Made by a program: the position numbers and the translations under genes | DNA from: Undaria pinnatifida | Lineage: Eukaryota; Sar; Phaeophyceae; Laminariales; Alariaceae | Length of the DNA stretch: 64,000 nt | Assembly (NCBI GenBank): GCA_012845835.1 | Contig: JABAKD010000011.1 | Location: forward strand, 13,354,214 to 13,418,213 | Direction of reading: 5' to 3' | Part shown: positions 25,701 through 34,400 of the stretch, piece after piece | How positions within the stretch are numbered: position 1 is the first letter of the stretch | How the letters are laid out: the number at the start of each line of letters is the position of its first letter | Notes under the pieces: generated by a model | Seen by the model: the letters and a program-made list of their open reading frames with translations, nothing else | The model's database searches: none | Told to the model about the DNA's origin: nothing

Positions 25701-28002
25701 ATCGGACAGACCAGATGCCCATTTTCACTGTCTAGATTTATCATGGATGGGTCGGTCCCTGATATACGTTATCTGCACGATCTAAACCATATTATCCGGG
25801 TCAGGATTTGTAAACACGGCTCTTGTGGACGAGCTGCCGGGTGGGATCTGTATGCTACGGCTCATCGCACCACATCTCATGATGGGAAACATAGGATCAA
25901 GATGATACTTCGTATAGCTCGTGACCTGTCCCATGTGTGGAATGTTTTCTGTTCCTTTGCCTATTGACCAGCCCGCGGTCAGCACTTCCGCGGAAAAGTT
26001 AGCCGATGGAAACCCAGGGAATATCCCCCTTGCATCCCCGCTTCCAAATCAAAAGGAATTCGTATGAACGGGGTAAGAAATATAATTCCTCACCTCTTCA
26101 CAGGTACGCCCTCGAGCGCTTCAGCGGGAAAATGAGCCGATTGAAACTCAGGGGGCATCCCCCTTTCATCCCCGCTGTCAGTCCCGCTTACATCCCGCTT
26201 CTTTGGCCGCTTGCCCGGCCGAGTTTTGGGTGCCGATGATTTCCGCTCGCTGTAGACGCATTCTTTGAGACGCTTTGAGGCACAAAACCTGGTAGAAACC
26301 AAAAACAATCCAAACGGAAATTTGTAAAAAAAGTTAAGAATCACGTTTATCGAGTTGTCAGTTTCACAAGCAGAAAGAGGAGACGAAACAAGTTTGCAGT
26401 GAAGGGCGTTGGTTGGCGAGACGGTTTGGGGGAAAGGTGTACTCATTTCATGCGTGGCCGTAGTCGCATGACCATAGACCCTCGCATCCCTACTCTGCCG
26501 GGACGGAGAACGTCGGCTTTTCACCGACCAGGCAGACATTGCTTGCACCAAGCGCGCGGGGGGGTCGGATGGTACAGTCGGGACAAGGCTTCCTTCAATA
26601 CTGTCGCATTCTACTATCTCTTTTGGGGGGGGCCAATGTGCAACGATCAACATAATTGCGAGTGCAGTCTTGCAGAGTCTAGAAAGAGCGTGCAGAAGTA
26701 CTACTACTTAGCATCACCGCGCTGCGCTTGACTCGAACGACACCTTGCATTGTCGTGCGAACACCCGCCCTCCACTCAAGCAGCCACAGCTGCTGCGTGT
26801 GGTGGATGCGCTGTGATCGCCATTGCTTTCTTGCATTTTTGGTTCTCTGTGAAGTCCCCTCGGGGTTAACTTGTTGCAAGATACTCGTGCCGGCAGCACA
26901 CACAACTATTAGTCCAACCCCTGTGGGATCCAATTACAGCGACAAACACGACAAGTGAGCTACTCCGTCCTGTACGGTGTCAGCGAGAGGTACAAGTAGG
27001 TTCATTCGTCAGCGCGCGTGTCGTGGGCACGCACCTCCTTGCGTAGAAGTTCAGATCCTCCATTTAAGATACCCTACAAGAACATCCCGGGAGTGTCTCA
27101 AGATGGTATGATCGGCCGTTGTATAAACATGCTTTCCCTCCGATGCTCCAAAGGGGGTACTCATCGCGGTTTCGGCTGTGCCTGTGTAGCTACACCGCGC
27201 GCGCACTGAGATGGCACGTACCATGTTTTTGTAACACGTTTGAATCGTGTTTGGCGAATGTACACTGGGTTGTGTGAACTGCCGATCACCCCGGGACTCT
27301 GACCAAGAGTACTCTACTAATAGTTTGTTTTCCTACCAGCATATACCTACCTATAAATATGACCTACCAAACTACGTACCTACCCACTTACCCACCTACC
27401 GACTCACCTACCTACCTACCTACCTACCCACCTACCTACCTACCTGTAGACGCCGCGTGCAGTTTCCAAGCACGGGCTCGATAACGTAATGACCTAATGT
27501 GGTATTACCGAGAACAACACCTATGATATGAATATTCTCAACTCCTGTAGAGCTGCACACACTTTTGGGGGACCCATTGCTCGGAAATAGACTGGGACCA
27601 TCTTTGGAATTTGGCAACACATTATTCGGAATTAGATTGGGACCATTTTTGGAGCAGGAAAAGGGATTGCAGTGCCCGACAGCACTTAAGAACTTGGCAA
27701 TGAAGAATTCTTCTCAGGCTCCATTTTTTTGACGAAAACTAAGAAGATGGCCTCTTTCGCACTGCAAATAGCGTAGGACACACCCTGCCGTACGTACTCT
27801 TCAACTCCATAGCGACTGGAGCCTGTCCTGTGACCACGGGCTATATTGTGCGAGTTAATGTGATAAAAACGACAACAACAGCAACCACAACCACAACAAC
27901 CACAACAACAACCACAATAACAACAGCAACAACAACAATAACAACAACAACAATCACAACCACAACCACAACAACAACCACAATAACAACAACAGCAACA
28001 GC

Positions 28003-28080
<78 letters not shown>

Positions 28081-30408
28081 ATAAGAATAAGGACCAGGCC
28101 AGAAATAAGAGATTGTTTACTGGTGTCGCAAACTGTAACCCATTGAGCACTGCACCAACGTTGTTGGAAACCAACTACTCGGAATTATACTGGGATACGG
28201 GATCATTTTCGGAGCAGGGAAGGGGTTAAATGCGTCCGCCTGCTGCTGCTGCTGCTGCCGCTGCTGCTCCTGCTGAAACACTGTACTTTGGGTCGGGGGG
28301 AGGCTGAGTAAGCGCTAGGACGGAGGTGGGCCGACTATTTATGCTGTACGCTTTCCCGGGACACAACCAACGCAGTTCAGGGCGAAGGCACGAGCGAGGC
28401 GGTGCGTGACAGGAGTCGTCATAAGCTGCGCGACAGAAAAGCTAACGGGGAAAAGGGATAACGAGGGTTTCATGGAGTGTCGACGGACAACTCGACTCCT
28501 CTCGGCGAAGGTGGACTTGCTCGTGCTACTTGACAGCTCCCTTGGAATTACAGCAGGGGTGGTTTGCAGGGAAAATAGAAGAGAATCACGGAACTATCCC
28601 TTCCTAGTTGTCAGGGACCATGAAGGTTAATGTCGGGGAAATACGGAAACACGCATCTTCGGTTATGGCGTGACGGCAGCACTTCGTATGACACCGGCGG
28701 CGACTGTTTGATGTTACGAGCTTGTCAGGATTGCAGCGGTTGCAGCACATGACACTGCTGTATCATCGAGAGTACGAGTACCAACCAATCAGCCAACTGA
28801 AACTGTCATGCGGCTGCTGTTCGCGAATCATACCGTACGTGCGAGCACGCGAACGTGGCTTGGGCCTTAGGCAAAAGGCTAACTGGTTGGTATCTACTAT
28901 AAAAATAAAATACACTCCAGCTGTGAGATCGAAGATTTCGTCGAAACTCGTCTTTGCAAGCGGTGTGTGATACTCCGATCGCGCGTATTACTGTGTGTGT
29001 TCTTATTAAGGATTGTTGTTATTGTTGTTCTCACATTAACTCGCATAATCAAGTCCGTGGTCACAGGACAGGCTCCAGTCACTCTGGAACTGAGGAATAC
29101 CCCAGAGAGAAAAAAAAACACACACACAAACCAAAGGTGGTAAACGCACATATCACAGCTGACGCAATTCATGCCTCCGCCAGAAACATATATACAGTCT
29201 ACATATATATTTTGAAACAAAATAATAGCACCCCTCCCATCAAGAAAAAACTCTCCCACATAATATATTACAAGTACCAACAACGCAGCTTGCAAAGATG
29301 ACTTTTGACCCGAAATTCGTCGAACTCACGGCTGACGTCCTTGATTTTTTTTTTTTTTCAAGTGACATCGGGAGTGAGCCTACACTGTGCCAGGTGCCTG
29401 AAAAAAACGACTATTAATACGTATACCGCTTGCCACCGAGGAAAGACTACCACGTATATATTACAACGTAGTGCCTATTACTACTCATACGCGCGTCAGA
29501 CTCAAGTCGATTGGAAAAAAAGAAACAAAGCAAAGGATATAGATCGGCGACTCCCGTTGGAACTACAGTGTACCAGGTAGCTTGTACCAGGGTCAACAGG
29601 GTGATGTTAACCAATTTGTGCGCGGAAACTGAACCCCTTGTTGAGAGGGACAAAATATTTACAAAATCTTGAAAATTAGTTACAAAATCTGACAGCTGAG
29701 GAAGGAAATGCATCCGCTGATCCGTTTGTCAAGTATATCCTCTACTGCTAAGTCATAAGAGGAGGACGGGTTTTTTTCAGGGGCGTGGGGGCCGGGGGCG
29801 GGGCTCAATCTGTGCGCGGAAGCTATTAAAACCCTTTAGCGGACAAATCTGATGGTTGTGGAAGGAATGCATCAGTTTATCGTGTATATCCTGTAAGTCG
29901 TACAACCGGGGAGGGGGGAGCGGAGTTTTCGAAGGCGTGGGGGGGGTTGAAAACGAGGGGGGACTGGGGGGGGGGGGGGGGTTCTAACCGCTTCAGGTCG
30001 CATAAAAGTATAGTCTACGCTGCTCTGTGTGAATCGATAATTTCAAACGACGAAAGGGCAGCAGCTGATCGGAGAGACATCAAAGCCTCACCTGCACCGA
30101 CCGAGGCCATCGGAAGCCATGGGTCCATCACACTTCTTCTTTCGTGCCCGGCAGAAGTCGCAGCTTTTTCGCAGCGGCTGCGCCACCATCGTCGCAGAAG
30201 CTGTTGGCTTTACGACAAGTTGCGGTGTTGGCATTGGCATTGGCATTGGGGTTGTCATCGGTATCGTCTCCTGGAGCGGTTGCTGACCCATGTCTCCAAG
30301 CTGGGCAGCCTGCCGAGGGGGTGTGGGGTCGTCGGGGACACAGGTCAGCTTGGTGTGCTGCCGTGGGATCAAGGTCCTCCATTGTCGTTTGTCCCATGCG
30401 TCTTGCAT
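8583..30408 (-). CDS. Zn2Cys6 (fungal-type zinc cluster) transcription-factor-like protein, 14 exons
   Basis: Exons in transcript order: 30408-30092, 26288-26192, 24863-24782, 24223-24139, 22913-22646, 22149-22076, 21475-21430, 19806-19735, 17073-16963, 16568-16171, 14191-14152, 12235-12141, 11515-11345, 8862-8583. Total 2,136 nt, 711 codons plus stop, and every intron phase agrees. Residues 83-116 form C-x2-C-x6-C-x11-C-x2-C-x7-C with basic RARKKK between Cys2 and Cys3, a GAL4-type binuclear zinc cluster expected to bind DNA in the nucleus. The rest is mostly helical-looking: ALWCAVAMGALVYG, YVELAREALKECFD, YLMFAHGMRRSLLP, then the C-terminal block shared with the gene at 1031. Zn2Cys6 proteins are known in photosynthetic stramenopiles. 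The start codon and the end of exon 2 are the weakest calls. Confidence 0.78.
9118..9370 (+). repeat. dispersed repeat family G, copy
   Basis: G-run, then GTGTACTC, ATGGCCGTAGTCGTATGACC, TTTTCACCGACCAGGCA, GTTCGGCGAGTCGCA and a GGATGACAGC end. It matches the copies at 14588-14850 and 46846-47110. No ORF capacity was recognised. Confidence 0.7.
10725..10796 (+). repeat. 36-bp perfect tandem duplication
   Basis: Two adjacent identical copies of a unit containing GCTTTCGTTGTTATCGCGCA. It lies in a fragment also related to sequence at 54560-54690 and inverted at 60375-60500. Confidence 0.9.
11345..11515 (-). CDS. exon 13: conserved C-terminal block shared with the paralogue
   Basis: Acceptor TTTGTGCAG|G, donor TTGCAG|GTGAAA; phase 2 both ends; 56 codons with LHITHLALGS, YEKLRETYNTVRP, PPLDEWKGIG and CHHVFC. 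It aligns with the 55-codon exon at 1031-1198 over its whole length. Confidence 0.85.
12141..12235 (-). CDS. exon 12 of Zn2Cys6 gene
   Basis: Acceptor TTGCTGCAG|TAT, donor CCATG|GTAAGT; phase 0 in, phase 2 out. Encodes YLRNDVEGAYHYMRAVVEIF, then LQWPGLCRFSP. The first half superficially resembles a TPR helix pair. Confidence 0.82.
12600..13660. repeat. degenerate C/T- and CA-rich cryptic simple sequence
   Basis: About 1 kb whose + strand is dominated by TTCACCCATTTC-like and CCACTTCCGCC-like words with very few G runs. It is interrupted at 13185-13360 by GACCCG/CGGGTC-rich inverted sequence. Intron 11 of the Zn2Cys6 gene; no exon seen. Confidence 0.6.
13728..13783 (+). repeat. (AAC)n microsatellite
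   Basis: About 18 AAC units in intron 11 of the Zn2Cys6 gene. It follows a partial family H copy at about 13455-13545. Confidence 0.95.
14152..14191 (-). CDS. exon 11 of Zn2Cys6 gene (40-nt micro-exon)
   Basis: Acceptor CTTGTTTAG|G, donor AAC|GTGTGA; phase 2 in, phase 0 out. Encodes PEIDGGVGGFIFN. It is the only short piece found that reconciles the phase-2 end of exon 10 with the phase-0 start of exon 12. Confidence 0.68.
14588..14850 (+). repeat. dispersed repeat family G, copy
   Basis: Contains GTGTACTCATTTCATGC, CGTAGTCGTATGACCATA, TTTTCACCCACCACGCAGAC and GTTCGGCGAGTCGCAGGAAG, in the same order as at 9118. Confidence 0.7.
14882..15094. mobile_element. MITE family 3 (TA-flanked, GGGGTACCC ends)
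   Basis: Termini CAATGGGGTACCC and GGGTACCCCACGG are inverted repeats flanked by TA on both sides. The interior has AAGAGCG motifs and no ORF. It shares ends and the CAAGAGC motif with the element at 20024-20323. Confidence 0.72.
15360..15560. repeat. AT-rich cryptic repeat (ACACTATATAA words)
   Basis: Stretch of interspersed TATAACACTATA and ATAATACTA words inside intron 10 of the Zn2Cys6 gene. No exon seen. Confidence 0.7.
16171..16568 (-). CDS. exon 10 of Zn2Cys6 gene
   Basis: Acceptor ATGTTCAG|GCT, donor AGCTG|GTGAGT; phase 0 in, phase 2 out; 132 codons. A conserved-looking start (CRLLINVNHRLDQAFFKDM) is followed by a polar, Asp/Pro/Arg/Gly-rich loop, then VLDELPEIERLAAAVS. Confidence 0.8.
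16963..17073 (-). CDS. exon 9 of Zn2Cys6 gene
   Basis: Acceptor CTCCTGCAG|GAT, donor AAAG|GTGTGT; phase 0 both ends; 37 codons including DALDMLLAADSALMYTG and VEEIDEFCQIDD. Two decayed tandem copies of its acceptor region lie just upstream at about 17160-17285. One keeps an in-frame CAG acceptor at 17253/17254 that could lengthen the exon by 60 codons. Confidence 0.8.
17074..17290 (-). repeat. tandem partial duplications of an intron 3' end plus exon start
   Basis: Three roughly 95-bp units (the functional one is at the border of exon 9), each with GCATGCT-like, TGCTGCAGGATGCCCT-like and CTTGAAA/TTTTTCAAGCG segments. The middle copy has lost the acceptor AG context; the distal copy keeps CAG|GGTGCC. 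Confidence 0.75.
18500..19400 (+). repeat. tandem array of tRNA-like units
   Basis: Five units at about 18510, 18655, 18795, 19070 and 19275, each with GTGGTCTAGTA...GACTGTC, then GGTTCGAATCCGGGTGTCATC, an A-run and TGATCCTCATGAAAAATCGAT. The two boxes match tRNA-type internal pol III promoter elements. The unit fold is too degenerate for a functional tRNA call. Confidence 0.75.
19735..19806 (-). CDS. exon 8 of Zn2Cys6 gene
   Basis: Acceptor TTCACAG|GAC, donor AAG|GTGAGA; phase 0 both ends; 24 codons including DKFQKYLMFAHGMRRSLLP. Confidence 0.8.
20024..20323. mobile_element. MITE family 3 copy with internal minisatellite
   Basis: The right end CAAGAGCACC...GGTACCCACCG is the inverted counterpart of GAGTGGGTGTCCCGATACAAGAGCACC at the left. 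TA flanks both ends. The interior is largely the 29-bp tandem repeat. Confidence 0.65.
20151..20300 (+). repeat. 29-bp tandem repeat, five copies
   Basis: Unit GTAAGAGCACCTGTTTCGGT followed by TGTTCACGG; copies at 20151, 20180, 20209, 20238 and 20267 with few mismatches. Confidence 0.92.
21122..21303. mobile_element. MITE family 2, longer copy
   Basis: Shares TATAGTGCCGGT, CTCTATAGTGCACA and CACCGGCATTATAGCGG with the copies at 3192 and 51279. The termini are eroded. Confidence 0.5.
21430..21475 (-). CDS. exon 7 of Zn2Cys6 gene (46 nt)
   Basis: Very long pyrimidine tract, then GTTACAG|G; donor CCG|GTGAGT; phase 2 in, phase 0 out. Encodes AFTLMAFVSNFMGEP. Confidence 0.8.
22076..22149 (-). 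CDS. exon 6 of Zn2Cys6 gene
   Basis: Acceptor GACCGCAG|GTA, donor ATGAG|GTACCT; phase 0 in, phase 2 out. Encodes VTGYVELAREALKECFDE, an amphipathic helix continuing the previous exon. Confidence 0.8.
22646..22913 (-). CDS. exon 5: Ala-rich linker plus hydrophobic helix
   Basis: Acceptor GCTTCACAG|G after a CT-rich tract, donor TCG|GTGAGC; phase 2 in, phase 0 out. A Ser/Arg segment and an Ala run lead into STCALWCAVAMGALVYGWP. The hydrophobic stretch resembles a buried helix of a regulatory domain more than a membrane anchor, given the nuclear domain upstream. Confidence 0.75.
23120..23285 (+). repeat. approximately 17-bp tandem repeat (taatacccgtcacag-type)
   Basis: About nine imperfect copies of a unit with ATACCCGTCA, in intron 4 of the Zn2Cys6 gene. 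Not obviously coding. Confidence 0.85.
24139..24223 (-). CDS. exon 4 of Zn2Cys6 gene
   Basis: Acceptor CTCCCCAG|CG, donor GAGAG|GTGAGT; phase 1 in, phase 2 out. Encodes GLVGMQENVFLSHYF followed by ECMGLLPLTDE. Protein-like composition and a strong donor. Confidence 0.75.
24782..24863 (-). CDS. exon 3 of Zn2Cys6 gene
   Basis: Acceptor TTGTCAG|GAG, donor AACG|GTAAAG; phase 0 in, phase 1 out. Encodes 27 codons including RMRGFWYDFCRAVTAPPPN. It fits both neighbours in phase. The acceptor's pyrimidine tract is weak, so this is the least certain internal exon. Confidence 0.55.
25985..26180. repeat. direct duplication next to exon 2 of the Zn2Cys6 gene
   Basis: The block at about 25990-26050 (CGGAAAAGTTAGCCGATGGA, then CATCCCCGCTTCC) recurs at about 26120-26182 (CGGGAAAATGAGCCGATTGA, then CATCCCCGCTGTC). 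The second copy overlaps the alternative extension of exon 2. Confidence 0.75.
26192..26288 (-). CDS. exon 2: second half of the zinc cluster
   Basis: Acceptor TCTACCAG|G at 26288 restores the phase: AG+G gives Arg, then FCASKRLKECVY supplies Cys5 and Cys6 at the correct spacing. A basic tail rich in Lys, Arg and Pro follows. The end used here is GAT|GTAAGC (phase 0), which fits exon 3. An alternative donor, AAGAG|GTGAGG at 26094 (phase 2), would add 33 residues but needs an unseen exon. Confidence 0.78.
26428..26575 (+). repeat. dispersed repeat family G, truncated copy
   Basis: GTGTACTCATTTCATGCGTG, GCCGTAGTCGCATGACCATA, TTTTCACCGACCAGGCAGAC, then a G-run instead of the usual right half. 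Confidence 0.7.
27400..27446 (+). repeat. (ACCT)n microsatellite
   Basis: CTACCTAC tetranucleotide run in intron 1 of the Zn2Cys6 gene. Confidence 0.9.
27806..28081 (-). repeat. dispersed repeat family I with long AAC/ACG tract
   Basis: The minus strand reads GTT-rich tract, CACATTAACTCGCACAATA, CCGTGGTCACAGGACAGGCT, CCAGTCGCTATGGAG. This matches 29015-29110 and, more loosely, 38908-39000 and 63550-63660. The simple tract makes all frames open; none is taken as coding. Confidence 0.75.
28905..29110 (+). repeat. dispersed repeat families H and I joined
   Basis: H core: CAGCTGTGAGATCGAAGATT, TCGTCGAAACTCGTCTTTGC, GATACTCCGATCGCGCG. It is followed directly by I: TTGTTGTTCTCACATTAACT, CCGTGGTCACAGGACAGGCT. 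H copies also occur at about 13455, 31722, 34876, 34990 and 47858. Confidence 0.7.
30092..30408 (-). CDS. exon 1: N-terminus and first four zinc-cluster cysteines
   Basis: ATG at 30408-30406 (context AAGATGC); donor GTGCAG|GTGAGG, phase 2. A Met/Pro/Thr-rich stretch (residues 49-62) precedes RKSCDFCRARKKKCDG. Later in-frame ATGs (for example residue 40) are possible starts. A second minus frame is also open here but lacks the cluster. Confidence 0.8.
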
Positions 30409-30818
30409 CTTCCCCTCACAACGCTACGCGCTGCGTGTGCCAAAATGCACAGGAGGGCAAACAATACGTGTACTGGATTGGCTTGTACAGCAACAGAACC
30501 GATCAAGCACTCAACGGCTGTGGTACATCCTCTAGTGTCGTTTCCAGTGCTAATCCTCGTGTACAACACGACGTTGTTTAGCCAAGTCTTCTTCGCGAGG
30601 GTGGCCACTGCGCGCGTCGCTCGCTTGTGAATTGTATGGCGGGATGCTGTCGTTGCCAATATGGTGCGGGGTATATATGGTTGAGGTTGGGGTTTGCACA
30701 GGTTCTGATGGCATGTCTGTCAAATATACGTTCATACTTTGAACCGTCACCTATCTCGCCGCTTAAAGTGCCTGTCGGCTCCGTCCCCCGTTGCTCCGTT
30801 GCTGTCACTTCTGCGTGA
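30409..30818. promoter_or_regulatory. shared promoter region of divergent genes
   Basis: 410 bp between the proposed ATG of the minus-strand Zn2Cys6 gene and the first possible ATG of the plus-strand TPR-IQ gene. GTATATATGG at 30669-30678 is a TATA-like candidate for the plus gene. Transcription starts cannot be placed from sequence alone. Confidence 0.4.
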
Positions 30819-31402
30819 ATGTGGCGGCTTGCACCAGCGCAAGCACGCAGCAACCTCTATGGTCACGACCCACAGCAGTGGAATATGGACAATCGTCGAG
30901 ATGCGCCGAGATACAGCAATGATCATCCAATGGCCAAAGCTTCGTCTTCCAAAGCATTAGAATCGAAGAAACATGTCGAAGAAGCGTCGTCCAAAGCAGC
31001 GGCGGCGACAATGGTTGACGCTGATAATGGTGACGATCGTGATGATCTTGAGTACGGAAAAACGCTGAGGGCGCGGTTTGCCAGCGTTGCTGGCAGCAAA
31101 TACATCGAGCGGAGAGAGACTAGAGGCAACGATCGTGTCTTGGTGGGGCGTAAGGCTAATCTTGCGGCGATGTCTGGTGATGGTTCAACTGCTGCCGCTA
31201 CTGCTGGTGCTCATGCGGTGGCTCCTGCTGTCACAGCTGCCGCTGCCTCTGATGTTGTTGCTGCTTCTCCTGCTGCTGATCCTGCTGCTGATCCTGCTGC
31301 TGATCCCGCGGCTGCTGCTGCTCCTGCTGCTGCTCCTGCTGCTGCTCCTGCTGCTGCTCCTGCTGCTGCTCCTGCTGCTGCCGCTTCTCCTGCTGGGTCT
31401 AG
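30819..31402 (+). CDS. exon 1: polar then Ala/Pro-repeat N-terminus
   Basis: First in-frame ATG at 30819; the ATG at 30885 (MDNRRDAPRYS) is an equally good start. Donor TCTAG|GTGGGA, phase 2, matching exon 2. About 31246-31388 is a GCTGCTCCT/GCTGCTGAT repeat encoding Pro-Ala-Ala blocks. If the donor is not used, the frame stops at 31439. Confidence 0.65.
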
Positions 31403-34400
31403 GTGGGACGGGCTAAGGACGCGTATAGCGTACTCGTAGATCTGCCACACGGTATCAACTGCCGCTGGCCTTCACATTGCCTCAAGCGTTTCCGAGTATG
31501 CATGCAACCATGATGTGATTTGCACAAGTGAATCTACGGGTCGCGGGTAGCGCACCCTGCGTACAAGGGTGGTAATCCGCGCATGCTTGCTTTCATGACG
31601 CACCATTGACAATAGCCTGCACTCGTCTTGCTGTAATGTGCGCGATTTTCCTCCATCTCGTGTGTCTCTCCTACGCGCGCATATTGTCGGTAGCGTGTCC
31701 TACCCAGGTATTTTGTAAAAAACAGCATACACTCGACCTGTGTGAGATCGAAGCTTTCGTCGCAACTCATCTGTGCAAGCTGTGTGTGATACTCCGATCG
31801 CGCGTATTACTGGGTGTGTGTCCGCGTTAAGAATATAAGTCGGCGACTCCCCCTGCAACTAGCTTGTGCCACGGTCAGCATGGTGATGTTAATCAATCTG
31901 TACTCAGAAACTATAAAGCTCCTTTTCGAGAGCGACCAAATCTGATGTCTGTGGAGTGCACCGGTTTAACATTTATATCCTGTTGTAGTAGTGGTATGAC
32001 CGGTGAGGGGAGGGGCGGGTTCATGGGGGGGGGGGCGAAGGGGGGGTATGTTGCATACATGAATAGGAGCTTACTGCACGCGCGGTGCTAGTAAAAATGA
32101 TGTGGGCGGCGGGGAGGGGAAGGAGGGGGGGGATTGATTGAAACCTGAAGACCATGTCTTTAAATGAATTGGATTTGCTGCATGGATGACTCGAAAGGTA
32201 AATATATGACATCACCTGTCAGGTAGCGTTTGTAACTCCGGCGAATTTATATTCGGGCGGAGGGGGAAGGAGGGGAGAGGGTAAAACAAAGCTCTGTACT
32301 CTCACGACTGCTGCTGTACTCGTAGCAGCAGCAATAGCAGCGGCAGCAGCACTTCTGGAGCAGAAGGCGTAGCAGTGGTAGTAACAGCAGCACGGCACAT
32401 GAGACCTGAGCCGGGTCAGTGTCGCTGTGCGTGCGTCTCGTCGATCAGACCTCTCGAAAATCGCTACTCGTGCAGAACTCCACCGCAGTTGTACTTTCTA
32501 TTTTTTTCGGCTTTATTCTTGACGACGGGCAAACTTCATCTCCGATCACCAAAACACATCCAACATTGGAGGTACGTACTCCGTATCATGTGCCACCACC
32601 GCGGTATCTGTATCTACAGCAGAGCTTCCCCGTCCCCCCATCTTTATGGTGGGGCAGACAATATCACTTGCAGCAAGTCTCAGGGACACGGGCCCAAATG
32701 GTAATGTGGGCAGGCAGACACATTGGACTCGCTCGTTAAAACTGAATTTTCCAAAAGAAAATGCATCTTACGTATTTTTCGGGAGGTCGGAACCCATACG
32801 AAGCCCAGGAATGCCTATGATGTCAGACGTTCCCGCACCTGCCTCGACGTACTCCCAATGGTGTACTGAAAAACCAGCGCGCACAGGACCCGTCGAGGCT
32901 GGCCTTAGTGCCATGTACGTTGAGTGCGGTCGAAAATATTTTCCGAGAAAAATGTTGACTCGCACACATACACACAAACAGATCAATTGTTTCAAAGTTC
33001 CCTACCCTCGTATGCGATCTGATACGAAGAGGCTTCTCTTTGCGCTCGCGCGGCTCATTATAATAATTAAGTGATCGATACTCGTATTGGTATTTTGTTC
33101 AACCTCTCCCATCGTCATAGCCGCAGAAGACCTATGTTCAAAACTGTAGCGTCGCCACGTTCGGATGAGATACCACCGTCCTCTCCGTTTCCTTTCGCTC
33201 TGTTTTACACCAATTTCTCATTTATTCGCAAAACCTGTTATGTTCTCATTGTTTAATTCGTTGGCACCCTACCCCATCAATCCAGATTCCGAAGAGCGGC
33301 CAGACAGATCATACGACAAGGTTTGGAAAACCGCCTGGAAGCAATACCCGGCGACAAGCGGGTGCTGGAACGCCTGGGAAGCCTAGCTTTGGCGGATGGA
33401 GATTTAGACGAGGCGGTTTACTACTTGCATTGTGCTGCTAAGGTGTGGTAAACTTGGATCGGCAGGAATAGTGATTTACCCTAGCTAGCGCGTCGACGTT
33501 TGAAGCTTGAAGACGAGTTCGACTAACGTCGCCGTCTTGGCAAAGTCAGCCTGCTTTATTATGTTCTGGGGTTGGGACATATCTGCATCTATTTAGCGTC
33601 CGCGCCATCTGCGGCTCCCAATGAACACACGGAATGAACCGTTGAAGACGAGGGCAGTCGTTTGGAACTATTGTTCACTGCGACATCATGCACGATGTTG
33701 CTGTTGGAAGGATAGGCGGAGTCTACTACGACATACCAAAACATCGCCAACTATACCATTATTTAGGGACAACACTTCGCGCTCAAATTTGATGTCATCA
33801 AAGGTACGATCGAGGCCTATGGAAATGCTTGGTACTTGAAAAATCCAATACTGTGGGGGGCCTTCAGCACAACACTGCAGTAGCCGGCCACATAAGTCCC
33901 TCGCTTGCGACGCGGATAAATTCTCCACCCATCTTGTGCGCGGGATACATTTACAGCGTTTTCCGCCCGGGGCAATACCTTGCGTTTAGCTTCGAACTTG
34001 ATGAAGTGTAGTAATAGTTCGCTCTTGACGATGGCGTTCTCTGGCGCGCTCAGCCGTCTTTCTCGGTGTTTCCTTCATTTTCCCGCTATGAAAATGATGG
34101 CACTTTGTCAGTAAAAGTTCAAAACCGCATGGATACTCCTGAGGGTACCAAAGCCGGTCCTTCTAGCGCCCGACAGAGCGGTAGTGTCGACCAAGATTGC
34201 GGTGATATTGTACTATTAATACCCTAGTTATTGTCCGGGGGGCTCTTTTTTCAGCGGCGTATAGCCAGGTCGCGTGATTGGCTACCCTGTTTCTAACTGT
34301 TCGTGCTCTTCGAGATCGTGGTACGCGCTGCCACGATAGAGGTTCGTTGTCGCGCCGCGCCCTTAAAGTATTGATGAAGACATTGTTGGACGATGAAGAA

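Noticed and set aside
27686..28174. Cys-rich minus ORF and Thr-rich + ORF
   Set aside because: Both are products of the AAC/ACG microsatellite.
28897..29295. Minus ORF with CVSCDMC
   Set aside because: Falls on dispersed repeats H and I; cysteine spacing does not match a zinc cluster and no splice sites fit.
29680..29715. Alternative second half of the zinc cluster (AG|C GGA TGC)
   Set aside because: Next cysteine is only five residues away, with no basic character; the exon at 26288 fits fully.
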